In this document: positions 15,568-21,394 of the stretch, one piece after another
Numbering within the stretch: position 1 is the first letter of the stretch
Layout of the letters: each line of letters starts with the position of its first letter
NCBI GenBank assembly: GCA_964575715.1
Contig: CAZNSG010000263.1
Span: 1 to 21,394, forward strand
Reading direction: 5' to 3'
DNA length: 21,394 nucleotides
Source of the DNA: PNAI01 sp964575715
Lineage (GTDB): Bacteria; Pseudomonadota; Alphaproteobacteria; Rhizobiales; Xanthobacteraceae
Notes under the pieces: model-generated
Seen by the model: the letters and a program-made list of their open reading frames with translations, nothing else
What the model was told of the DNA's origin: nothing
The model's database searches: none
Position numbers and translations under genes: made by a program

Positions 15568-16464
15568 ATGCCGCAACGCAAGCCGACCGCAGTGTTCTCC
15601 CTAATCGTTTGCACCTTAGGTCGCCAAGATGAACTGCGCAGACTTTTCGAATCCCTGTCCTTGCAGAGTTTTCGTGACTTCGAAATCATTGTTGTTGATC
15701 AAAATGCTCCGGGGCACCTGGACGAGGTCATAGACACCTATCGTGCAAGGCTCAGCATCGTCCATGTTTTAGCTGCGCCTGGGCTCTCGGCTGCGCGCAA
15801 TGTTGGGCTGGCAATTGCGACTGGAAGTCTCGTCGCCTTTCCCGACGACGACTGCTGGTACGATCCAAATACGCTGATCGAGATGTTCAAGAGATTCAAA
15901 GACTGGAGCTCGATGGCGATCATTTCCGGGAGAACAGTCGACGAAAGCGGAAAGCCGTCTGCCAGCCTGTTCCTGGAGCAGCCGGCAATCGTTTCACGGA
16001 AAAACTATCTGAATTGCGGCAACTCGTGCAGTATCTTTTTTCGACGGGAAGTTTTCTTGGAAATTGGACATTTCGACGTCCGCCTGGGCGTCGGCTCTGG
16101 AACGGGATTTGAGAGTGGAGAAGAGACAGATATCCTTTTACGGGCGCTGGAAGCCGGGTTGACCGCGCAATACTTTCCGGATTTGCAAGTTCGTCATAAG
16201 CAGGTCGACGATGCGCTAACGGAGGCGCACATTCGACGGGCCAAAGGTTACGGCCGTGGCTTCGGCGCGCTCTTGCGCAAGCACAGGTTTCCGGTGTTTG
16301 AGATCGCCTACAGGGTGAGCCGGCCGCTACTGGGCTCGGCGTTGTATCTGCTGCTGGGTAGATCATTGCTCGCCCGGTACAAATGGACCTGGGGGCGATC
16401 CATTGCCGAGGGGTACCGGCGTTGGCCGTCGATAAAAGGTCGGCAGTCGTTTGACCTTCATTGA
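15568..16464 (+). CDS. Family 2 glycosyltransferase
   Basis: A 298-residue GT-A fold glycosyltransferase. The donor-binding strand is FSLIVCTLGRQDELRRL (10-26), followed by IIVVDQNAPG (40-49), GLSAARNVGLAIATG (72-86) and the metal-binding FPDDDCWYDP (91-100). The acceptor-side motif SGEETDILLRA is present after GNSCSIFFRREVF. The C-terminal 40 residues are moderately hydrophobic (FEIAYRVSRPLLGSALYLLLG), suggesting membrane association. It presumably adds one sugar of the repeat unit to the undecaprenyl-linked precursor; sugar and linkage cannot be read from sequence. The start has only a weak ribosome site. It converges on the minus-strand initiating transferase with a 157-base gap that holds no clear bidirectional terminator. 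Confidence 0.92.
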   Translation: MPQRKPTAVFSLIVCTLGRQDELRRLFESLSLQSFRDFEIIVVDQNAPGHLDEVIDTYRARLSIVHVLAAPGLSAARNVGLAIATGSLVAFPDDDCWYDPNTLIEMFKRFKDWSSMAIISGRTVDESGKPSASLFLEQPAIVSRKNYLNCGNSCSIFFRREVFLEIGHFDVRLGVGSGTGFESGEETDILLRALEAGLTAQYFPDLQVRHKQVDDALTEAHIRRAKGYGRGFGALLRKHRFPVFEIAYRVSRPLLGSALYLLLGRSLLARYKWTWGRSIAEGYRRWPSIKGRQSFDLH

Positions 16465-16621
16465 CGCGAAATCTCTCCAGCGCCCTCCATACCAGACTAC
16501 CCTAACCCGGCGATCGCGATTGCGAGAACCGCACGGCGCGTGCTCGCCTTCGGAAGAACATATCATTGGGATTTTGAAAGAGCATCAGGCGTGCCTTGAG
16601 TGAGACGGCGGGACGAAAACC

Positions 16622-18073
16622 TCAATTCGCGTTCCGGTACGCCTTTCGCGAAAACACCGTCAGGAACATGATTCGAATATCGAACCAGATCGACCAATTG
16701 TCGATATAATAGAAATCATATCCAATGCGCTGGTAAAATTCGGCGTCATTTTTAATCAAACCACGATAACCATTCACTTGCGCCCAGCCAGTGATGCCCG
16801 GCCGCATGTTATGCCGTCGCGCATAGCGTGCGACTCGCTGCCCCCAGGCTTGGTCATGTGTCATCGCGTGCGGCCGCGGGCCGACGAGTGACATTTCGCC
16901 TCGCAACACATTAACAAGCTGAGGCAGCTCGTCGATGTTCCAACGGCGAAGAAACCGGCCGACACGCGTAACACGTTCATCGCCTTCCGTGACTTGTTGC
17001 ACATCGTCGCCGTCTTCATTCGTGGTCATAGTGCGAAATTTAACGATCCGGAACATGCGCTGATTGAACCCATAGCGCCGTTGTATGAAGAAAACTGGTC
17101 CCGGATTATCCAGCTTGATGAGAATAGCAATGACAATGAAAAACGGGATCAGCACAACCAATGCGATCGACGTAACCATGATATCGAATAACCACTTGGT
17201 GATGATCGAAAGCAGCGAGAGTGGTGGACGCAACAAATGCAAACTTGCGACCGAGCCGATTTTTTCGATGGTGACATGTTCGAAGCGATCGAGGATGTGC
17301 TCCGGGCCGAGGTGGATCGACGCCGGGACGGTCATAAATTCCTCGATGCACTGATCGATAATTTGCTGATGCGACCAGGGAATGATGATGAATATATCAT
17401 CAGGAACAAGCACCCGCGCATAGGCGACCGCATCTTGCAGGCTCTTGTCCAGTCCATTCGGAGTGTCCGACGCGTGTTGCGCTTCCGGGAGGAAAGCCGT
17501 CCCGACGATTTCGAGGCCGGATTCTTCGGGTCGATACACCCGCATGAAATCGCGCACGTCTGCGATCGAGCCGACGAGGAACAGTCGTCTTGTCGCGACG
17601 ATACCTTTTCGATAACCGGCCTTGATTGCGTGTGCGAGCAGTGCATGAACCAAAACGATCGCAGCCATTCCGCTGCCATAAAACATGACGATCCAGCCGC
17701 GCGAATAGGACTCGCCACTCTTCGTGAGAAACGCCAGCGCAATCAAACAAGCAAACGCCAAATTCCAAAGATGAATGGCATGGATCGCGTAGTCTTTGTT
17801 ATTGATATAATGGGTAACGTCATATTCGCGACGGAGGATTTTTGGCAGCAGGTAGAGCCAGGCGACCAGAAATCCGGTCTGCGCATAATCCAGGATAACT
17901 CCCGTGTGACGATAGACGATCCGATGATATAGAACGCCCGTCACAATCGACAGAGTGACGATTATTACCGCGTCTACGAAGCCAGCGAGTAAACTGTAAA
18001 AACCGCGAATAAGAGCGGAATGTCTTGCAAATGATATTCCGAAACTTGATTTATAATGTTGAGTAACGCTCAT
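16622..18073 (-). CDS. Initiating undecaprenyl-phosphate sugar-1-phosphate transferase (WcaJ/ExoY-like)
   Basis: A 483-residue polyprenyl phosphosugar transferase that would start the repeat unit by moving a sugar phosphate from a UDP-sugar to undecaprenyl phosphate at the inner membrane. The N-terminal half has about four membrane segments and a CoA_binding_3-like soluble domain (RRLFLVGSIADVRDFMRVY). A membrane segment at about 296-320 leads into the catalytic bacterial sugar transferase domain: KFRTM (345-349), the DELPQL dyad region (381-386), MSLVGPRP (394-401), RPGITGWAQVNGYRG, and the C-terminal YYIDNWSIWFDIRIMFLTVF. It is full length for the undecaprenyl-phosphate glucose phosphotransferase group. 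The ATG at 18073 is preferred over an in-frame TTG at 18079; neither has a strong ribosome site. It is divergent from the export lipoprotein gene. Confidence 0.95.
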   Translation of the reverse strand: MSVTQHYKSSFGISFARHSALIRGFYSLLAGFVDAVIIVTLSIVTGVLYHRIVYRHTGVILDYAQTGFLVAWLYLLPKILRREYDVTHYINNKDYAIHAIHLWNLAFACLIALAFLTKSGESYSRGWIVMFYGSGMAAIVLVHALLAHAIKAGYRKGIVATRRLFLVGSIADVRDFMRVYRPEESGLEIVGTAFLPEAQHASDTPNGLDKSLQDAVAYARVLVPDDIFIIIPWSHQQIIDQCIEEFMTVPASIHLGPEHILDRFEHVTIEKIGSVASLHLLRPPLSLLSIITKWLFDIMVTSIALVVLIPFFIVIAILIKLDNPGPVFFIQRRYGFNQRMFRIVKFRTMTTNEDGDDVQQVTEGDERVTRVGRFLRRWNIDELPQLVNVLRGEMSLVGPRPHAMTHDQAWGQRVARYARRHNMRPGITGWAQVNGYRGLIKNDAEFYQRIGYDFYYIDNWSIWFDIRIMFLTVFSRKAYRNAN

Positions 18074-18376
18074 GGGCAACGCTCGCTATCAATCTGCAGT
18101 ATAGGGCGTGGTGGAAAGAGATCAATATTTAGGAAGATTAACGCGAATTTCATGGCGCCCGTTAACGCGCGAAGGCTAATAATAATGTGGCGATGATGAG
18201 TAGAGTCGTGGCTGAACATTTTAACCAGCAGCATTCGCATCCAGTCGATTGAGTAATTCTACCTACAGCCCCACTTCGCCGCCGATCAAAAGGAATCAGC
18301 GGTTACTTGTTGGTGCGTAGGTTGGATGCTTCGGGTTCATAAATCAAAGAAAAAAATACTCTGCCGTGGACAAGCA

Positions 18377-18402
18377 CTATTCGCGGTTACTATTCGCGGT
18401 TA
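18377..18402. repeat. 13-bp perfect tandem repeat with GCGGTTA core
   Basis: CTATTCGCGGTTA occurs twice in direct succession (18377-18389 and 18390-18402). Related cores follow at about 18406 (GCGGTAG) and 18426 (GCGGTTA), and one precedes at about 18298. Spaced repeats like this upstream of a gene often bind a regulator, but the protein is unknown. Confidence 0.6.
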
Positions 18403-18771
18403 ATTGCGGTAGCTGTATTAAGTATGCGGTTAAGACCATGCCGCTCGGGAGGCAAGGGTATGATTGTCCGGTGGATCGATAGAATCGATAGAGATGATGA
18501 TGAGGCTGACAGAACGTCTCGTGCGTAGCGCTGCGAGCGCGGTAATGTTTCTTTTTTATCACAACGCTGCGCAATTGATACCCAATCATATAAGAAATCG
18601 TACTTAATAGTATCTGAAAGTTGTGCAAAACTGATGGTCTGGCTTGCTCGACCGGTGCATGTTTGTTTGTAACTCGTGCTAATTTAAAAAACTAGGAACT
18701 CCTGCAGCGGCAACGAAAGTTCAGCATGTAAGGCGCGGTAGATCAGCTGAAATGTAAAAAAATAAAGCAGT

Positions 18772-18872
18772 AACCTTAAGAGATAAAGCGGCGGCGGGAC
18801 CTTAAGAGTAAACGGCAGCGGGCCATAACCTTAACATGTAAGCGTTTGGAACCTTAACATGTAAGCGTTTGG
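18772..18872. repeat. Array of four CCTTAA-containing repeat units
   Basis: Two identical 23-bp units lie head to tail at 18827-18849 and 18850-18872, each beginning AACCTTAACATGTAAGCG. Two related, longer units precede them at 18772-18798 and 18799-18826, each beginning ACCTTAAGAG (the first with an extra A) and ending in GGCGGCGGG or GGCAGCGGGCCAT. The array ends 16 bases before the export gene's start, so it sits across the promoter or leader of that gene. Confidence 0.75.
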
Positions 18873-18888
18873 CGTTGGGGGCAGTATT

Positions 18889-20121
18889 TTGTGCAATCTC
18901 AGAATGTTAACGGCGCTCGTCATGGGTGGTGTGTTGATCGCCTCCAGCGGGTGTACGATTCTCCCCGCGTCAGGGCCGGCAAGCCACGACGTGGTGAGCA
19001 CCCAATCGACATCACCCGAAGCTCTGCCCTATTCCCTCATCCGCCTCACCCCTGACGCCATCGAAACTTTGGCGGCGAACAGGCCGAGATTTGCTCGTTT
19101 TTTTCCGTCGCGGCCCGGACCAGGTGAGATTCGTTTTGGCATCGGCGACGTTGTCAGCGTGACCATTTTTGAAGCTTCGTCTGGCGGTCTCTTCATCCCA
19201 ATCGAAGCCGGCACACGGCCGGGAAATTTTATTACTCTTCCGCAGCAGCCGGTCGACAACGCCGGCAACATTACGGTCCCTTACGCCGGGTCGATCCCGA
19301 CGAGAGGCCGCACCCCGGTGGAAGTGCAGCAGTCGATCATTGACGCGTTGAGGAACCGCGCGATCGAGCCGCAGGCGGTGGTGTCGCTGGTGGATCAGCG
19401 CACATCGTTGATCAGCGTGCTCGGCGATGTCAACTCGCCCGCGCGCTTCCCCGCCAATTATGCTGGCGAGCGCATTCTTGACGCGATCACCCGCGGCGGT
19501 GGTCCCAAGAGCCAAGGCTTTGACAGTTGGGTGATGCTGGAACGTGATGGACGCCGGGCAACTCTTCCATTCGGCGCCCTCGTTTACGAACCCGCCAACA
19601 ACGTCCATGTCCGTCCGGATGATACCATCTACGTCTATCGCGAACAGCAGACTTTCCTGGCATTTGGCGCGTACGGGCAGCAAGGGCAGCAAGGGGGGCA
19701 GTTTCCCTTTGACCAATGGCGGCTTTCCCTTGCCGAAGCGGTTGCCAAGGCAGGCGGCCTGAACGATGCGCGCGCCGATCCGGCGTCCGTGTTTGTGTAT
19801 CGCGGCGAACCGCGTAAGCTCGTCGAGCAGCTCGGGGGCGATGCTTCGAAAAACGAAGGACCGATCATTCCAGTCATCTATCAAGTCAATTTCCGCGATC
19901 CGGCCGGCTATTTCCTCGCCACGCAGTTCCAGATGCGTAACAAGGACGTTATTTACATTTCCAATGCCGTCGCAGTTGAATCGGCAAAGCTCATGAACTA
20001 CATCCGGGTCGTCGCCGCGACAGTTAACGATCCGATGGCGGTCGCCAATAACTCTGTCATTTTACGCAATACCTTAAGGGACGGCCGTCCGGCTGGCAGC
20101 ATTGGCATCGTCGGACCGTAG
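18889..20121 (+). CDS. Wza-type polysaccharide export lipoprotein
   Basis: A 410-residue outer-membrane polysaccharide export protein of the Wza/GumB/ExoF class. The N-terminus is a lipoprotein signal: a short basic start, LTALVMGGVLIASSGC, with the lipidated Cys at 22. The Poly_export domain starts at about 78 (GEIRFGIGDVVSVTIFEAS) and runs through GNITVPYAGSIPTRGRTPVEV. Two SLBB-like modules follow: VSLVDQRTSLISVLGDVNSPARF... and, after about 265, SLAEAVAKAGGLNDARADP to MRNKDVIYISNAVAVE. A Gln/Gly-rich insert (YGQQGQQGGQ) separates them. The start is probably the TTG at 18889: GGGGG lies 7 bases upstream and this start includes the Arg of the signal peptide; an ATG at 18904 is the alternative. 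It would form the outer-membrane channel for the finished polymer. Confidence 0.93.
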   Translation: MCNLRMLTALVMGGVLIASSGCTILPASGPASHDVVSTQSTSPEALPYSLIRLTPDAIETLAANRPRFARFFPSRPGPGEIRFGIGDVVSVTIFEASSGGLFIPIEAGTRPGNFITLPQQPVDNAGNITVPYAGSIPTRGRTPVEVQQSIIDALRNRAIEPQAVVSLVDQRTSLISVLGDVNSPARFPANYAGERILDAITRGGGPKSQGFDSWVMLERDGRRATLPFGALVYEPANNVHVRPDDTIYVYREQQTFLAFGAYGQQGQQGGQFPFDQWRLSLAEAVAKAGGLNDARADPASVFVYRGEPRKLVEQLGGDASKNEGPIIPVIYQVNFRDPAGYFLATQFQMRNKDVIYISNAVAVESAKLMNYIRVVAATVNDPMAVANNSVILRNTLRDGRPAGSIGIVGP

Positions 20122-20265
20122 ACGCGGCCGTAACACTCTAGCGATTACCGCGTCGCCCATAGCTCTGATTGTACGGGAGGCGGTTAACCTTTGCTCGCCC
20201 CTTGCGTGCACGGGCGAGGACCTTATCGGTCTGGGTGGAATCAGTGTCTGGCTCTAGCTTATTGT

Positions 20266-20483
20266 TTGAGCATGATTTTTCCCGACCTTCCTTCGCCCGC
20301 CGAAGCGGGCTTCGCGAAGGCGGGAAACCGGTTGCCACCCGCGGAACTCGGGCTTGCCCGAGTTCCGAAGCATAGTACGCCGGAAGCCGGGTAAACCCGA
20401 CTTCCGGTATCATAGGCGAGCGAAGCGACGCCGTCCTGCGGACGGCTATGGTCCGGGGCTGGCTTTTTCGGGATCATGCTCAA
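20266..20483. repeat. 218-bp palindromic element with terminal inverted repeats
   Basis: The ends are perfect 11-bp inverted repeats, TTGAGCATGAT at 20266-20276 and ATCATGCTCAA at 20473-20483, each followed inward by a T-rich plus CCCG or CGGG block. Inside lie several hairpins: CCCGC/GCGGG at 20296-20309, a perfect 12-bp stem at 20342-20367 (CGGAACTCGGGC, loop TT), a 13-bp stem with one mismatch at 20380-20407, and GCCGTCC/GGACGGC at 20430-20446. Such GAGCATGAT-ended elements are, as I recall, frequent between Bradyrhizobium genes. It resembles a MITE or composite REP element and has no coding capacity. It separates the export gene from the polymerase gene. Confidence 0.7.
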
Positions 20484-20626
20484 TTTGATCGCAATCCAGA
20501 TATCGGCAATGTCTCGCAATCGTTAATCGAGATTCGGGAAACTTCGGCGCATGCGATTCGGGCCGACAGTAAGAATTGAATCACGTTAGTTTTATCGATA
20601 TAAAAATATAATTTCGATGGTGGACC

Positions 20627-20632
20627 GGAGGG
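20627..20632 (+). promoter_or_regulatory. Ribosome binding site deciding a TTG start
   Basis: GGAGGG lies 7 bases before the TTG at 20640 and identifies it as the start of the polymerase-like gene. An ATG at 20617 is in another frame and is stopped after a few codons. Confidence 0.7.
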
Positions 20633-20639
20633 AACATTT

Positions 20640-21394
20640 TTGACCAGCACCCATATTTTCGCCCGCTCGCATCTTGCATTGACCGATGATCGCGACTTCG
20701 GGCGGATCGCTTTTCTGCTGATCCTGAGCGCGGTCTCGTTTAATGCGGCGCTATGTTTTATCAATACGAATTTCGTTGGCATCAACAATAGTATCGTAAT
20801 TCTGTCGGAAATCATTATCCTCGGCACGACAATTATCGTTTGTTATAAATCCCTCAATCACTTGTCTCTCATTCTCATTCTGGGGACGATTTTATTTACT
20901 CTGATGCTATCTCTGATCCGCTTCAGCATATCACCAGGCGACGGCCTGGATGTAAAAATTGCTCGCGATCTACTTATTCCGATCACCTTTTTCATACTCG
21001 GACAGCGCATCAAAGATTTAAAAATTGTGGATTCCATCGTATTCAAAATTGTTGGTTTGGTTCTTATTCTGGCCTTATTTGAGTTTTTTTTCTTAGATAT
21101 TTTTCTGCAGTATTTCGGCATCGCTCAATATTATATTGCCCGAGGCACAGTTGCGGACGGTGGTTGGGTTGTTACGCATTCTAAGGGTCTGATGGCCAGC
21201 GGCATGCGGCCCGGAAGTCAGGGACGCGAGTTGTTGCCGCTGGAATTCTTGGGCAATCATCGCGTGTCCTCGATTTTTCTTGAACCGGTCAGCCTGGGGA
21301 ATTTCGGCGGCATCGTTGCGTTGTGGGCCGTTGTGCGATCGATGATGGAACGCCGATTTTATTTTTGGTCTTTGGCGGGCGCGTTGATCTTAAT
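20640..21394 (+). CDS. Wzy-like polysaccharide polymerase, partial (runs off the right end)
   Basis: An open frame of 251 codons with no stop before the window ends. It begins with TTG behind a strong GGAGGG site. The product is a multispanning membrane protein: hydrophobic stretches start at about residues 27 (IAFLLILSAVSFNAALCFI), 57 (IVILSEIIILGTTIIVCY), 83 (LILILGTILFTLML), 117 (LLIPITFFIL), 134 and 240. A hydrophilic loop carries GLMASGMRPGSQGRELLPLEFLGNHRVSSIFLEPVSLGNFGGI. The pattern R-x-SSIFLEPVSLG is the type of motif found in periplasmic loops of O-antigen polymerases and ligases (Wzy, WaaL). It would polymerise flipped repeat units. Sequence similarity to Wzy is always low, so the assignment rests on topology, this motif and position after the export gene. 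It is AT-rich. Confidence 0.75.
   Translation, partial: MTSTHIFARSHLALTDDRDFGRIAFLLILSAVSFNAALCFINTNFVGINNSIVILSEIIILGTTIIVCYKSLNHLSLILILGTILFTLMLSLIRFSISPGDGLDVKIARDLLIPITFFILGQRIKDLKIVDSIVFKIVGLVLILALFEFFFLDIFLQYFGIAQYYIARGTVADGGWVVTHSKGLMASGMRPGSQGRELLPLEFLGNHRVSSIFLEPVSLGNFGGIVALWAVVRSMMERRFYFWSLAGALIL

Larger units (their letters stand above)
18074..18888. promoter_or_regulatory. Long divergent intergenic region with repeat arrays
   Basis: An 815-base AT-rich gap between the initiating transferase (leftward) and the export gene (rightward), unusually long for such loci. It has no convincing gene; an 83-codon minus frame at 18377-18628 lacks domain character. It contains repeated GCGGTTA motifs around 18298-18435 and an array of CCTTAA-containing units just before the export gene. 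It is the most likely site of regulatory control for the right half of the locus. Confidence 0.5.

Noticed and set aside
18377..18628. 83-codon minus-strand frame in the long intergenic region
   Set aside because: Composition is not protein-like, it overlaps the tandem repeat, and no ribosome site is seen.
18772..18872. CRISPR array
   Set aside because: The units are directly adjacent with no unique spacers and no cas genes are present; it is a tandem repeat.
19012..19884. 290-codon open frame on the minus strand
   Set aside because: Antisense to the export lipoprotein gene, which has clear Poly_export and SLBB features; low-complexity Arg/His-rich product.
20121..20154. Terminator after the export gene (GACGCGG...CCGCGTC)
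   Set aside because: The 7-bp stem has a 20-base loop and no T-run, so it is weak support.
20480..21121. Two minus-strand open frames (20480-20827 and 20858-21121)
   Set aside because: The plus strand carries a continuous 251-codon membrane protein with a strong ribosome site across the same bases.

Overview
The window looks like part of an extracellular or capsular polysaccharide locus from a soil alphaproteobacterium, most likely Rhizobiales close to Bradyrhizobium. This rests on the mixed, moderately high GC content, on intergenic palindromic repeats of a type I associate with that group (AGAGCG...GCTCT at 4452-4553 and TTGAGCATGAT...ATCATGCTCAA at 20266-20483), and on a broken ABC_sub_bind-type gene at the left edge. 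The assignment is from memory of such sequences, not from a search.

Left part (1-4300, minus strand). After about 580 bases of mobile-element-like debris comes a compact four-gene transcription unit, read right to left: an SxtJ-like membrane protein, a 49-residue DUF5989/SxtK-like membrane peptide, a NodU/SxtI-type carbamoyltransferase and an SGNH-fold hydrolase. It probably carbamoylates, and perhaps acylates or deacylates, a sugar at the membrane.

Accessory gap (4300-6080). This holds a repeat element, one orphan plus-strand gene for a 185-residue protein of unknown function, and non-coding sequence.

Central part (6081-13940, minus strand). Read right to left: a NodB-type polysaccharide deacetylase, a 1001-residue protein with phosphoribosyltransferase-like and HAD phosphatase-like domains and a possible kinase-like segment between them, a ParB/Srx-like domain fused to a SAM methyltransferase, a Wzx-type flippase, and an FkbM methyltransferase. 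The two multidomain proteins abut the flippase with gaps of 7-9 bases. They are the best candidates for an undescribed pathway that makes or modifies a lipid-linked glycan building block.

Right part (13941-21394). A divergent promoter region leads to galE and a family 2 glycosyltransferase on the plus strand. A WcaJ/ExoY-like initiating sugar-phosphate transferase lies on the minus strand. An 815-base intergenic region with two short-repeat arrays follows, then a Wza-type outer-membrane export lipoprotein, a 218-base palindromic element, and the start of a Wzy-like polymerase that runs off the right end.

Together the genes cover most of a Wzx/Wzy-dependent pathway: initiation on undecaprenyl phosphate, sugar supply by GalE, glycosyl transfer, decoration (carbamoyl, methyl, deacetyl), flipping, polymerisation and outer-membrane export. 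No Wzc-type chain-length regulator or kinase is seen; it would be expected beyond the right edge.
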